Position numbers and translations under genes: made by a program. Below, piece by piece: positions 11,501 through 25,177 of a stretch of DNA of 64,000 bases. Each line of letters starts with the position of its first letter. The first letter of the stretch is position 1. Below the pieces are notes generated by a model. That model had not been told where the DNA came from and did not search any database. It saw only the letters and a program-made list of their open reading frames with translations. Origin of the DNA: Clavibacter capsici (GTDB lineage: Bacteria > Actinomycetota > Actinomycetes > Actinomycetales > Microbacteriaceae); contig NZ_CP012573.1 of assembly GCF_001280205.1 (NCBI RefSeq), forward strand, positions 1,798,001-1,862,000, given 5' to 3'.

Positions 11501-14185
11501 TCAGTGGGCGGCGGCGGCCCACGAGTCGCCGCGGCCGACCTGGACCTCGAGCGGCACCCGGAGGTCGGCGGCGTGCGCCATGCGGTCGGTGACGATCGCC
11601 TCCAGCGCGTCCCACTCCCCCGCGGCGACCTCGAGGATGAGCTCGTCGTGCACCTGGAGGAGCATGCGCGACGCCATGTCGCGCTCGCGCATGTCGGCCT
11701 CTATGCGGATCATCGCGATCTTCATGATGTCCGCGGCCGACCCCTGGATGGGCGCGTTGAGGGCCGCGCGCTCGGCGTTGTCGCGCAGCACGCGGTTCGG
11801 GCTGTTGAGGTCCGGGAACGGGCGTCGGCGGCCGAAGATCGTCTCCGTGTAGCCGGCGGCGCGCGCCTCCTCCACCACCTGGCGGAGGTAGTCGCGCACG
11901 CTGCCGAAGCGCGCGAAGTAGTCGGTCATGAGCTGCTTCGCCTCCGACGACGGGATGCGCAGCTGCTTCGACAGCCCGAACGCGCTCAGCCCGTAGGCCA
12001 GCCCGTAGCTCATGGCCTTGACCTTGGTGCGCATCTCGGCGCTCACGTCCGCCGGCTCCACGCCGAAGATCCGCGCCCCGACGAACCGGTGCAGGTCCTC
12101 CCCCGCCGCGAACGCCTCGATGAGGCCCTCGTCGCCGGAGAGGTGCGCCATGATCCGCATCTCGATCTGCGAGTAGTCGGCCGTGAGCAGCGTCTCGTAG
12201 CCCTCGCCCACGCGGATGGCGCTGCGGATGCGGCGGCCCTCCTCCGTGCGGACGGGGATGTTCTGCAGGTTCGGGTCGTTCGAGGAGATGCGGCCTGTGG
12301 TGGTGCCGGTCTGCACGTAGGTGGTGTGGATCCGCTCGTCGTCGCCGATGCCGCGCTCGAGCGTCTGGATGATCTGCCGCAGCTTGCTCGCGTCGCGGTG
12401 CTCGAGCAGCAGGTCGAGGAACGGGTGCGGGTTCGACGCCTGCAGGTCGGCGAGGGCGCCCGCGTCCGTGGAGAAGCCGGTCTTGTTGGCCCGCGTCTTC
12501 GGCATGCCCAGCTGGTCGAAGAGCACCTCCTGCAGCTGCTTCGGCGAGCCGAGGTTGATCTCCTTGCCGATCTCGGCGAAGGCGCGCTGGGCGAGGTCCG
12601 TGATGCGCTCCAGCAGCTGCGCCGACAGCTCGGCGAGGCCTGCCCGGTCGGTCGCGACGCCGCGCAGCTCCATCTCGACGAGCACGAGGAGGGTGGGCAT
12701 CTCGATGTCGACCATGACCCCGAGGGTGCGCTCGTCGAGCACCTCGCGGAGCGCCTCCTCGACGCGGAGCGTGTACCAGGCCTCGGTGGGGGCGGTGAGC
12801 GCCTCGGTCTCGGGCACGAGCTGGTTGGCGTCGGGCTCGGGCAGGTCCTCCAGGAGGTAGCGGCTGACGAGCGCGGCGAGCGACTTGTCGGTGAAGCCGG
12901 GACGCAGCAGCCAGCCGGCCACGAGCACGTCGAAGGCGAGGCCCGAGAACGCGAGGCCGGCCCGGCGCATGGCCTTCACCTGCACCTTGGCGTCGGACAT
13001 GATCTTGGGGGCGTCGCTCGCGAGCCACCGCTCGAAGGGCGCGTAGTCGGCCCGGCCCTCCTGCCACGGGAGGGTGACGGACTCGGTCGCGCTCGCCAGC
13101 CCGAAGCCGACGGGCTTCCCGTCCTGCGTCTCGACCGTGAGGCCGAGGCCGTGCGGCGAGGCGGCGCTCTGCCGGTCGATCCACTTGGCGAGCTCCTCGT
13201 CGAGCAGCTGCTGCGGCTGCGGGGCGGCCGGCGCCGTCGACGGCTCCTGCTCGACCGCGCCGACCGGCGTGCCCTCGCTCGACGCGGAGGCTCCCGACCC
13301 CTCGAGCTTCAGGACGCGGTCGAGCAGCTGCTTGAACTCCAGCACCGCGAACACCTCGCGGAGCGCCGGCTCGTCGATGGGCTTGCGCTCGAGGTCCGCG
13401 GGGCCGAGCGGCAGCTCGACGTCGGTGAGGAGGCGGTTGAGGCGCCGGTTGCGGATCACGTTCTCGTACTGCGCGCGCAGGTTGTCGCCGACCTTGCCGG
13501 TGATCTCGTCCCGGTGCTCGATGACCGCGTCGAGCGACCCGTACTGGTTCAGCCACTTGACCGCGGTCTTCGGGCCGACCTTGTCGACGCCGATGAGGTT
13601 GTCGCTCGTCTCCCCCACGAGCGCCGCGATGTCCGGGTACATCTCCGGCTGCACGCCGTACTTCTCGAACACCTTCTCCGCGTCGTAGCGCGTGAGCTGC
13701 GAGACGCCCTGGGTCGACGGGTAGAGCAGCGTGACGTCGTCGTTGACGAGCTGGATGGCGTCGCGGTCGCCCGAGACGACGAGCACGCGGTAGCCCTGCT
13801 CGCGGCCCTGGGTGGCGAGGGTCGCGAGGATGTCGTCCGCCTCGTGGTCCTCCTTGGTGAGCGTGGGGATGTTCATGGTCTTGAGCGCGCGCTCGAGCAG
13901 CGGCACCTGGCCGGTGAACTCCACGGGCGTCTCCCCGCGCGTGCCCTTGTACTCCGGGTACTCGCGCGTGCGGAACGAGAAGCGCGAGATGTCGAACGCG
14001 ACGCCCACGTGCGTGGGCTTCTCCTTCTGCAGGAGGTTGATCAGCATCGCGATGAAGCCGTGCACGGCGTTCGTGTGCTGCCCCTCGCGGTTCTGGAAGC
14101 TCTCCGCCGGCAGGGCGTAGAAGGCCCGGAACGCGAGGGAGTGGCCGTCGATGACGAGGAGGGTAGGCTTTTCCGTGTTCGGCAC
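11501..14185 (-). CDS. polA: DNA polymerase I
   Basis: 894-aa repair and Okazaki-processing polymerase. The 5' nuclease domain spans about residues 1-295 (VIDGHSLAFRAFYA, DRDAIQLV, GVDKVGPKTA). The central exonuclease-like domain (~330-475) lacks the D-x-E catalytic motif, so proofreading is probably absent, as in other actinobacteria. The polymerase domain has motif A around D670 (TADYSQIEMR), an O-helix with R719, K723, Y727 and Y731, and motif C VHDE at 845-848. Tyr at 727 (the E. coli F762 position) is the form that tolerates dideoxynucleotides. The start is GTG at 14185, 6 bases after TAGGCT, so the mRNA is probably leaderless. Confidence 0.97.
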   Translation of the reverse strand: MPNTEKPTLLVIDGHSLAFRAFYALPAESFQNREGQHTNAVHGFIAMLINLLQKEKPTHVGVAFDISRFSFRTREYPEYKGTRGETPVEFTGQVPLLERALKTMNIPTLTKEDHEADDILATLATQGREQGYRVLVVSGDRDAIQLVNDDVTLLYPSTQGVSQLTRYDAEKVFEKYGVQPEMYPDIAALVGETSDNLIGVDKVGPKTAVKWLNQYGSLDAVIEHRDEITGKVGDNLRAQYENVIRNRRLNRLLTDVELPLGPADLERKPIDEPALREVFAVLEFKQLLDRVLKLEGSGASASSEGTPVGAVEQEPSTAPAAPQPQQLLDEELAKWIDRQSAASPHGLGLTVETQDGKPVGFGLASATESVTLPWQEGRADYAPFERWLASDAPKIMSDAKVQVKAMRRAGLAFSGLAFDVLVAGWLLRPGFTDKSLAALVSRYLLEDLPEPDANQLVPETEALTAPTEAWYTLRVEEALREVLDERTLGVMVDIEMPTLLVLVEMELRGVATDRAGLAELSAQLLERITDLAQRAFAEIGKEINLGSPKQLQEVLFDQLGMPKTRANKTGFSTDAGALADLQASNPHPFLDLLLEHRDASKLRQIIQTLERGIGDDERIHTTYVQTGTTTGRISSNDPNLQNIPVRTEEGRRIRSAIRVGEGYETLLTADYSQIEMRIMAHLSGDEGLIEAFAAGEDLHRFVGARIFGVEPADVSAEMRTKVKAMSYGLAYGLSAFGLSKQLRIPSSEAKQLMTDYFARFGSVRDYLRQVVEEARAAGYTETIFGRRRPFPDLNSPNRVLRDNAERAALNAPIQGSAADIMKIAMIRIEADMRERDMASRMLLQVHDELILEVAAGEWDALEAIVTDRMAHAADLRVPLEVQVGRGDSWAAAAH

Positions 14186-14191
14186 GGGTCC

Positions 14192-14197
14192 AGCCTA
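14192..14197 (-). promoter_or_regulatory. TAGGCT -10 box of polA (leaderless)
   Basis: The minus strand reads TAGGCT-GGACCC-GTG, with a 6-base spacer. Eight bases upstream lies GGTCGGGA, which keeps the GTCGG core of the damage element but not its ends. The box overlaps a CTATAG palindrome (14195-14200), which could also feed the divergent thioesterase promoter. Confidence 0.5.
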
Positions 14198-14237
14198 TAG
14201 AGGGCTCCCGACCTCGGACCCGGCCCGGAGGATCCCG

Positions 14238-14672
14238 ATGACGCAGCCCGCACCCGACGCCGACGCCACCGCCCGGCTCCTCCGCCAGCCCCAGGACGTG
14301 GGTGCGCTCGCGGAGAAGATGGGCATCGTCTTCCAGGAGCTGAGCCCCGAGCGCTCGGTCGCCACCATGCCCGCCGAGGGCAACACGCAGCCCTACGGCG
14401 TCGTGCACGGCGGCGCGTACGTCGTGCTCGCGGAGTCGCTCGGCTCCATGTCCGCCAACGTCCACGCCGGCGCCGACCGCGTGGCGTTCGGCATCGAGCT
14501 CAACGCCAGCCACACGCGCTCGGCGTCGTCGGGCACGATCACCGGCACCTGCACGGCGATCCACCTCGGCGGGACGCTGACGACGCACGAGATCGTGCTC
14601 ACCGACGACGAGGGTCGCCGGCTCTCGACCGTGCGGATCACGAACATCATCCGCGAGCGCACGCGGCGCTGA
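14238..14672 (+). CDS. Hotdog-fold acyl-CoA thioesterase (PaaI/YdiI type)
   Basis: 144-aa hotdog protein, the only protein gene on the plus strand. The conserved YGVVHGGAYVVLAESLGS motif (residues ~54-71) carries the HGG and Glu typical of PaaI/MenI-like thioesterases; the acyl substrate cannot be told. An in-frame extension runs further upstream, but the ATG at 14238 has GGAGGA 5-6 bases before it and avoids running through the polA promoter. It is divergent from polA and convergent with the response-regulator gene. A 1,4-dihydroxy-2-naphthoyl-CoA (menaquinone) role is possible but not supported by neighbours. Confidence 0.85.
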   Translation: MTQPAPDADATARLLRQPQDVGALAEKMGIVFQELSPERSVATMPAEGNTQPYGVVHGGAYVVLAESLGSMSANVHAGADRVAFGIELNASHTRSASSGTITGTCTAIHLGGTLTTHEIVLTDDEGRRLSTVRITNIIRERTRR

Positions 14673-14677
14673 CGACG

Positions 14678-14729
14678 GCCCGGCCCCGCGGTCGGACGGC
14701 GGCCGCAGCGCGGGGCGCCGCGGCCGGGC
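14678..14729. terminator. Hairpin between convergent thioesterase and response-regulator genes
   Basis: GCCCGGCCCCGCGG (from 14678) can pair with CCGCGGCCGGGC (14718-14729) with a 2-base bulge across a GC-rich loop. Its position between two converging stop codons suggests a bidirectional terminator. It shows no U-tract. Confidence 0.5.
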
Positions 14730-15337
14730 TAGGCCTTCTTGGCGCTCAGCTGCTCGATGATCGCCTGCGCAACGTCGTGCATGGTGAGGCGGCGGTCCAT
14801 GGACGCCTTCTGGATCCAGCGGAACGCCTCGGGCTCGGTGAGGCCCATCTTCTCGTTGAGGAGGCCCTTCGCCCGGTCGACGAGCTTGCGGGTCTCGAAG
14901 CGCTCGACGAGGTCGGACACCTCGGCCTCGAGCGTGATGATCTGGGCGTAGCGGGCCAGCGCGATCTCGATGGCGGGCAGCAGGTCGTTGGGAGTGAAGG
15001 GCTTGACGACGTACGCCAGCGCGCCGGCCTCGCCCGCGCGCTCCACGAGCTCCTTCTGGCTGAACGCCGTGAGGAGGACGACGGGCGCGATGTGGTTGCG
15101 GTTCAGCCGCTCGGCCGCGGAGATGCCGTCGAGCTGGGGCATCTTGACGTCCATGATGACGAGGTCGGGGCGCAGCTCGGTGGCCAGCGCGACGGCGGTC
15201 TCGCCGTCCCCGGCCTCGCCGACGACCTCGAAGCCGTTGTCGCGGAGCGTCTCCACGATGTCGAGGCGGATGAGCGACTCGTCCTCGGCGACGACGACAC
15301 GGCGGGGGGCTGCGGGGGCTGTTTCCTGGTCACTCAC
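14729..15337 (-). CDS. pdtaR: ANTAR-domain response regulator (PdtaR family)
   Basis: 202 aa. The receiver domain (13-130) has acidic residues E18-D19, phospho-acceptor D63 (VIMDVKMPQLDG), Thr in LLTAF and Lys in VVKPF. The ANTAR RNA-binding domain (~138-196; DLVERFETRKLVDRAKGLLNEKMGLTEPEAFRWIQKAS) follows. In mycobacteria the PdtaS kinase activates PdtaR to prevent termination at dual-hairpin RNA targets; the kinase gene is not in this window. The GTG at 15337 lies 7 bases after TAGGCT, suggesting a leaderless mRNA divergent from tRNA-Leu. Confidence 0.93.
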   Translation of the reverse strand: MSDQETAPAAPRRVVVAEDESLIRLDIVETLRDNGFEVVGEAGDGETAVALATELRPDLVIMDVKMPQLDGISAAERLNRNHIAPVVLLTAFSQKELVERAGEAGALAYVVKPFTPNDLLPAIEIALARYAQIITLEAEVSDLVERFETRKLVDRAKGLLNEKMGLTEPEAFRWIQKASMDRRLTMHDVAQAIIEQLSAKKA

Positions 15338-15344
15338 GGATAGG

Positions 15345-15350
15345 AGCCTA
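15345..15350 (-). promoter_or_regulatory. TAGGCT -10 box of pdtaR (leaderless)
   Basis: The minus strand reads TAGGCT-CCTATCC-GTG, a 7-base spacer. The same short gap must hold the plus-strand tRNA-Leu promoter. TATCGT at 15354-15359 is a possible but weak -10 for it. Confidence 0.45.
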
Positions 15351-15422
15351 CGGTATCGTCAGCCTGGCCGGTGCGCGGCGGATCGGCGGGCTGCCCGCCG
15401 TGTCCACCCGCTCGCCGGGTGC

Positions 15423-15505
15423 GCCGGATTGGCGGAATGGCAGACGCGGAGCACTCAAAATGCTCTGTCCGTGAGGGCGTGTGGGTTCGAGTCCCACATC
15501 CGGCA
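15423..15505 (+). tRNA. tRNA-Leu (anticodon CAA)
   Basis: Acceptor arms GCCGGAT (15423-15429) and ATCCGGC (15498-15504) pair perfectly, with discriminator A at 15505. The anticodon stem GAGCA/TGCTC encloses loop CTCAAAA with anticodon CAA at 15456-15458, which reads UUG. A long variable arm (about GTCCGTGAGGGC), typical of type II tRNAs, and a GTGGG-TTCGAGT-CCCAC T-arm follow. The 3' CCA is not encoded (ACC then G). UUG is a rare codon in a genome this GC-rich. Confidence 0.95.
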
Positions 15506-15524
15506 CCGGGTCCCGCGAGGGATG

Positions 15525-15566
15525 CGCGAGAGGGCGGGCGACCATCTGGTCGCCCGCCCTCTCGCG
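15525..15566. terminator. 20-bp perfect hairpin between tRNA-Leu and pyk
   Basis: The arms at 15525-15544 and 15547-15566 are perfectly complementary (core GAGAGGGCGGGCGACC) around a 2-base centre. Sitting between tRNA-Leu (plus) and the end of pyk (minus), it can terminate both transcripts. Confidence 0.85.
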
Positions 15567-15570
15567 TGCC

Positions 15571-15592
15571 GGCGGGGGCCGGAGCCCCCGCC
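15571..15592. terminator. Second hairpin downstream of pyk
   Basis: GGCGGGGGC and GCCCCCGCC form a perfect 9-bp stem with loop CGGA. It begins 10 bases past the pyk stop codon and backs up the larger hairpin beside it. Confidence 0.7.
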
Positions 15593-15601
15593 TGCCGTGC
15601 G

Positions 15602-17047
15602 CTACTTCTCGTACGCGGGAGCCGCCTCGTTCACGGCGTCGCCGACGACGTGGACGCGCAGCTCGTTGGTCGAGCCCGCGATGCCGGGAGGGGATCCGGC
15701 GATGACGACGACCTTCTGGCCGACCTCGGCGAGGCCCTCCGCGAGGAGCACGTCGTCGACCTGGTGGAACATCTGGTCGGTGTGCGTGACCGTGTCGACG
15801 AGGTACGTCTGCACGCCCCACGACAGCGCCAGGCGGCGGCGGATGCCCTCGTTCGGCGTGAAGGCGAGGATCGGGATGCCGTTGCGCAGACGCGTCATGC
15901 GCCGGACGGAGTCGCCCGACTCGGTGAAGACGCAGAGGAACTTCGCCTCGACGAACTCGGCGACCTCGGCGGCCGCGAGCGTGATGGCGCCGCCCTGCGT
16001 GAAGGGGCGCGTGCCGAGCTCCGGGATGCGCTCCAGCCCGTGCTCCTCGGTGGACTCGATGATGCGCGCCATGGTCTTCACGGTGACGACGGGGAACTCG
16101 CCCACGCTCGTCTCGCCGCTCAGCATGAGCGCGTCGGCGCCGTCGAGCACCGCGTTGGCGCAGTCGGAGGCCTCGGCGCGGGTGGGGCGCGGGCTCGTGA
16201 TCATGGACTCGAGCATCTGCGTGGCGACGATGACGGGCTTCGCCTTGCGACGGGCGAGCTCGACCGCGCGCTTCTGCACGATCGGCACGGCCTCGAGCGG
16301 GAGCTCGACGCCGAGGTCGCCGCGGGCGACCATGATCGCGTCGAACGCGTCGACGATCTCCTCGAGCGCGTCCACGGCCTGCGGCTTCTCGACCTTGGCG
16401 ACGACGGGGACGCGGCGGCCCTCCTCGTCCATGATCTCGTGCACGCGGACGATGTCGGACGCGTCGCGCACGAAGCTCAGCGCGATGAGGTCGGCGCCGA
16501 GGCGGAGGCCCCAGCGGAGGTCCGCCTCGTCCTTCTCGGACAGCGCCGGCACGTTGACCGCGACGCCCGGGAGGTTGATGCCCTTGTTGTTGCTGACCGC
16601 GCCGGCCACCTCGACCGTGGTCGTGACGCGCGTGCCGTCGGTGGAGACCACGCGGAGCGTGACCTTGCCGTCGTCGATGAGCAGCGGGTCACCCGGCTTC
16701 ACGTCGCCCGGGAGGCCCTTGTAGGTGGTGGAGCAGATGTCCTTCGTGCCCAGGATGTCCTCGACGGTGATGACGAACGTGTCGCCGAAGGCGAGGTCGT
16801 GCGGGCCGTCCGAGAACTTGCCCAGGCGGATCTTCGGGCCCTGGAGGTCGACGAGGACCGCGACCGCGCGGCCCGCGTCGTCCGCGGCCTTCCGGATCGT
16901 GGAGTAGATGCCCTCGTGGACGTCGTAGGTGCCGTGGCTCAGGTTCATGCGGGCCACGTCCACGCCCGCGTCGATGATCGCGCGGATGCTCTCGTAGGAG
17001 CTGGTCGCGGGCCCGAGGGTCGCGACGATCTTCGCTCGTCTGGTCAT
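15602..17047 (-). CDS. pyk: Pyruvate kinase
   Basis: Converts phosphoenolpyruvate and ADP to pyruvate and ATP, the last step of glycolysis. 481 aa, full length. It begins MTRRAKIVATLGPA, followed by ARMNLSHG, the active-site block VDLQGPKIRLG, metal-site MVARGDLGVE, the Lys-containing IALSFVRD region and the C-terminal domain SGESGD-like TESGDSVRRM. The open frame extends 11 codons upstream, but the family N-terminus and ATG at 17047 fit better; the Shine-Dalgarno is weak (AGACAGAG). It lies 83 bases below gltD, a gap in which I see no hairpin or strong promoter. Confidence 0.96.
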   Translation of the reverse strand: MTRRAKIVATLGPATSSYESIRAIIDAGVDVARMNLSHGTYDVHEGIYSTIRKAADDAGRAVAVLVDLQGPKIRLGKFSDGPHDLAFGDTFVITVEDILGTKDICSTTYKGLPGDVKPGDPLLIDDGKVTLRVVSTDGTRVTTTVEVAGAVSNNKGINLPGVAVNVPALSEKDEADLRWGLRLGADLIALSFVRDASDIVRVHEIMDEEGRRVPVVAKVEKPQAVDALEEIVDAFDAIMVARGDLGVELPLEAVPIVQKRAVELARRKAKPVIVATQMLESMITSPRPTRAEASDCANAVLDGADALMLSGETSVGEFPVVTVKTMARIIESTEEHGLERIPELGTRPFTQGGAITLAAAEVAEFVEAKFLCVFTESGDSVRRMTRLRNGIPILAFTPNEGIRRRLALSWGVQTYLVDTVTHTDQMFHQVDDVLLAEGLAEVGQKVVVIAGSPPGIAGSTNELRVHVVGDAVNEAAPAYEK

Positions 17048-17130
17048 GCTCTGTCTGTCTCGCGTTTCTGCGTCGCACACGGACGCGGTTCGGGTGAGTG
17101 GTCGCGGTCGCGCGGGGCGCGGCGGCCGGG

Positions 17131-18580
17131 TCAGATGGAGAGAGCGCGGTCCGTGGGACGGACCGGGAACGGGAGCTCCGTGTCCCCCTCAAGGTACCGG
17201 TCGACGGCGGACGCCGCTGAACGGCCCTCGGCGATGGCCCACACGATGAGCGACTGCCCGCGGCCCGCGTCGCCGGCCACGAACACGCCGGCCTGGTCGG
17301 TCTGGTAGTCCTCGCCGCGGGCCACGTTGCCGCGGTCGTCGAACGGGACCGCCAGCTGCGACTCGAGCGCGTCCTTCTCCGGACCCGTGAAGCCGAGGGC
17401 GAGGAGCACCAGGTCGGCCGGGATCTCCCGCTCGGTCCCCGACTTCGGCACGCGGCGTCCGTCGCGGAACTCCGTCTCGGCGACGCGGACCGCGCGGACG
17501 TGCCCGTCGTCGTCCTTCAGGAACTCGACCGTGGAGGCGAGGTAGTGGCGCTCGCCGCCCTCCTCGTGCGCGCTCGACACCTCGAAGAGGGTCGGGTACG
17601 TCGGCCACGGCTGGTCGGGGCGGCGCTCGGACGGCGGCTGCTGCCCGATCGCGAGGTTGGTGACCGAGGCGGCCTTCTGGCGGTGCGCGGTACCGATGCA
17701 GTCGGCGCCGGTGTCGCCGCCGCCGAGGACGACGACGTGCTTGCCCTCCGCGTGGATCTGCTCGGGCACCTGGTCGCCCGCCGTGGCGTGGTTCGACTGG
17801 CGCAGGTAGTCCATGGCGAAGTGGATGCCGTCGACGTCGCGGCCCGGGATGTCGAGGTCGCGGGGCACGAGCGCGCCGGTGCAGACCACGACCGCGTCGT
17901 AGCGCAGGCGCAGGTCGGACCAGGTGATGTCCGTGCCGATGTCGACGCCGGCGCGGAAGCGGGTGCCCTCGGCGGTCATCTGCGCGAGGCGCGCCTCCAG
18001 GTGGCGCTTCTCCATCTTGAAGTCCGGGATCCCGTAGCGCAGCAGCCCGCCGATGCGGTCGTCGCGCTCGAAGACCGCGACCGTGTGCCCGGCGCGCGTG
18101 AGCTGCTGGGCGGCGGCGAGGCCGGCGGGGCCGGATCCGACGACCGCGACGGTCTTGCCCGTGAGGCGCTCGGGCGGGTGGGGCTCGACCCAGCCGTTCT
18201 GGAAGGCGTCGTCGATGATCGACACCTCGACCTGCTTGATCGTGACGGGCGGCTGGTTGATGCCGAGCACGCACGAGCTCTCGCAGGGCGCCGGGCACAG
18301 CCGGCCCGTGAACTCCGGGAAGTTGTTCGTGGCGTGCAGGCGCTCGATGGCCTGGCGGCCCTCGCCGCGCCACGTGAGGTCGTTCCACTCCGGGATGAGG
18401 TTGCCGAGCGGGCAGCCCTGGTGGCAGAACGGGATGCCGCAGTCCATGCACCGGCCGGCCTGGCGCACGAGCTCGCCGCGCTCCTGCTGCTCGTACACCT
18501 CCTTCCAGTCCATGAGGCGGACGGAGACGGGTCGGCGCTTCGGGAGCTCGCGCTCCGTCACCTTGAGGAAGCCCTTGGGG

Positions 18581-18588
<8 letters not shown>
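17131..18588 (-). CDS. gltD: Glutamate synthase (NADPH) small subunit
   Basis: 485-aa flavoprotein that takes electrons from NADPH and passes them through iron-sulfur centres to GltB. The N-terminal Fe-S region has [17 protein letters not shown] (~47-63) and CPAPCESSC (~97-105). FAD-binding ([12 protein letters not shown], ~150) and NADPH-binding ([11 protein letters not shown], ~290) dinucleotide folds follow, and a [14 protein letters not shown] block near the C-terminus. The GTG start overlaps the gltB stop by 8 bases, so translation is coupled to the large subunit. Confidence 0.96.
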
Positions 18589-23155
<4,567 letters not shown>

Positions 23156-23207
23156 GGGAACCGTCCTAGATGCACTGCGGAGGGACGTCGCTGGCCCTGT
23201 GGTGGGG

Positions 23208-23230
23208 ACCGTCCCCTCGGGAGGGACGGT
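23208..23230 (-). terminator. Hairpin between lgt and gltB
   Basis: ACCGTCCC and GGGACGGT form an 8-bp stem with a short CG-rich loop. It lies 27 bases past the lgt stop codon and upstream of gltB, so it probably ends the his-trp-lgt transcript. The remaining ~50 bases must hold the gltB promoter. Confidence 0.6.
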
Positions 23231-23256
23231 GACCGCGGGTGTGCCCGCGCTGGGGA

Positions 23257-24291
23257 CTAGGCGCCGCGTCCGCTTGTGGCGGGGAGAGCGTGGGAGTCCG
23301 ACCCGGTGGACGCTCGAGCGGCGTCGCCGTCGGTGAAGTCCGAATCCGTGTAGACAGAGTCTACCCCGCGCTCGCCGCCGTCCTTCCCCGCGGCCCGCCT
23401 GCGCGCGGCGACCTCGTCGGGGGTGCGCCCCGGGAGGTACGGGCCGGGCTCGCTGCCCACGTGGCGGCGGGTCTGCACGAGGAAGAGGACGAGGCCGACG
23501 GCGACCGCGAGGAAGGCGGCCCACACGTTCGTGCGGATGCCGAGGATGATCTCGCTCGGGTCGATGCGGATCGACTCGAAGACCATGCGGCCGAGGCCGT
23601 ACCACATGAGGTAGACGGCGAGGCCGCGCCCCCACTGGAGGCGGACCGCACGGCCGAGCAGCATGATGAACAGGGCGCCGGCGACGTTCCAGACGATCTC
23701 GTAGAGGAAGGTCGGGTGGAAGAGCGTGCCCGCCGGGAGACCGGCCGGGAAGGCGGCGTTCGTCGGGTCGACCTCGAGGCCCCACGGCAGCGTCGTCGGG
23801 GTGCCGAAGAGCTCCTGGTTGAAGTAGTTGCCCATGCGGCCGGCGGCCTGCGCGAGCAGGAGGCCGGGGGCGAGCGCGTCGGCGAAGGTCCAGAAGCGGA
23901 CGCCGGTCCACTTGGAGCCGAGCCAGACGCCGACGGAGCCGCCGATGAGCGCGCCGAAGATGGCGATGCCGCCCTCCCAGACGTAGAGGACGCGCCAGAG
24001 GTTCGCGCCCTCGTAGAAGTAGTCGCCGGGGTGGGTGAGCACGTGGAAGGCGCGGGCGCCGACGATGCCGAGCACCAGCGCGCACAGCGTGAAGTCGATG
24101 ACCGTGCCGGACTCGACGCCGCGCGCCACCAGGCGGCGGTTCGTGAGGTACGCCGCGATGAGGATCCCGACGAGGATGCAGACCGCGTAGGCGTGGATGA
24201 CGAAGGTGAGCGGGAGGTCGATGCCGAAGCCCTGGAGCCACGCCGTGACGTCGAACCGGGTGTCGGACGGATCCGGGCTGGGGATGCTCAT
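23257..24291 (-). CDS. lgt: Prolipoprotein diacylglyceryl transferase
   Basis: Integral membrane enzyme that moves diacylglycerol from phosphatidylglycerol to the lipobox Cys of prolipoproteins. 344 aa with about seven hydrophobic segments. The Lgt signature [13 protein letters not shown] and the HPTFLYE block are present, and [16 protein letters not shown] forms a conserved helix. A hydrophilic tail of about 65 residues after the last helix (rich in D, S and R) is longer than in E. coli. I chose the ATG at 24291; a TTG four codons upstream (24303) is possible and neither has a good Shine-Dalgarno. It lies 70 bases below trpA. Confidence 0.94.
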   Translation of the reverse strand: MSIPSPDPSDTRFDVTAWLQGFGIDLPLTFVIHAYAVCILVGILIAAYLTNRRLVARGVESGTVIDFTLCALVLGIVGARAFHVLTHPGDYFYEGANLWRVLYVWEGGIAIFGALIGGSVGVWLGSKWTGVRFWTFADALAPGLLLAQAAGRMGNYFNQELFGTPTTLPWGLEVDPTNAAFPAGLPAGTLFHPTFLYEIVWNVAGALFIMLLGRAVRLQWGRGLAVYLMWYGLGRMVFESIRIDPSEIILGIRTNVWAAFLAVAVGLVLFLVQTRRHVGSEPGPYLPGRTPDEVAARRRAAGKDGGERGVDSVYTDSDFTDGDAARASTGSDSHALPATSGRGA

Positions 24292-24361
24292 CGGGGCGAA
24301 CAACGGATGGCGCTCACTTTCGCAGGGGGATCGGCGGGCGCGGCGGGACCGCGGGCCGGGG

Positions 24362-25177
24362 CTACTGTAGCGCGGTTCCCCGCGCGAGATCGGCCGCGGC
24401 CCGGGCCACGCCGGGCACGCCGTCGTCGGCCAGGGCCGCCACGAGGGCGGAGCCGACGATGGCGCCGTCGGCGTAGCCGAGCACCTCGCGCACCTGGTCG
24501 CCCGTCGAGATGCCGATGCCCACGCATGCGCTCGTGGACCCCGCGTCGCGCAGGCGCGACACGAGGCCGCGCGCAGCCTGGTCGACGTCCTGGCGGGCGC
24601 CGGTGATGCCCATGGTGGAGACCGCGTACACGAAGCCGCGGCTGCGCTCGACCGCCTGGTGCAGGCGCGCCTCGCTCGAGGACGGCGCCGCGAGGAACAC
24701 GCGGTCGAGGCCGGTGCGCTCGGAGGCGGCGAGCCAGTCGGCGCCCTCGTCCGGGATGAGGTCCGGCGTGATGAGGCCGGCGCCGCCCGCAGCGACGATG
24801 TCGTCCGCGAAGCGCTCGACGCCGTACTGCACGACGGGGTTCCAGTACGTCATGAGGAGGACGGGGGCGTCCACGCGCTGCGTGATCGCGTGCAGGGCGT
24901 CGAACCCGTCGCGGAGGCGGAAGCCCTGCGCGAGCGCGGTCTGCGTGGCGCGCTGGATGACGGGGCCGTCCATCACGGGATCGCTGTAGGGCAGGCCCAG
25001 CTCGATGACGTCGACGCCGTTCTCGACGAGCGCGACGGCGGCATCGATGCTCGTGGCGAGGTCGGGGAAGCCGACGGGCAGGTAGCCGACGAGCGCGCCG
25101 GACCCCTGCTCGCGGCGGAGCGCGATGGCCCGCTCGACGGGGCTCCCCGTGGGCGCGGCGGCGTGGGCGGCGCTCAC
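24362..25177 (-). CDS. trpA: Tryptophan synthase alpha chain
   Basis: Cleaves indole-3-glycerol phosphate to indole and glyceraldehyde-3-phosphate and channels indole to TrpB. 271-aa TIM barrel. Catalytic Glu is in [16 protein letters not shown] and catalytic Asp in [11 protein letters not shown]; phosphate-binding [11 protein letters not shown] and GAIVGSAL lie near the C-terminus. The GTG start at 25177 overlaps the trpB stop by 4 bases (GTGA). It is the last trp gene of the cluster. Confidence 0.97.
   Translation of the reverse strand: MSAAHAAAPTGSPVERAIALRREQGSGALVGYLPVGFPDLATSIDAAVALVENGVDVIELGLPYSDPVMDGPVIQRATQTALAQGFRLRDGFDALHAITQRVDAPVLLMTYWNPVVQYGVERFADDIVAAGGAGLITPDLIPDEGADWLAASERTGLDRVFLAAPSSSEARLHQAVERSRGFVYAVSTMGITGARQDVDQAARGLVSRLRDAGSTSACVGIGISTGDQVREVLGYADGAIVGSALVAALADDGVPGVARAAADLARGTALQ

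Noticed and set aside
24292-24303. TTG start for lgt four codons upstream
   Set aside because: It has no better ribosome-binding site than the ATG at 24291 and adds residues outside the family alignment; not excluded.
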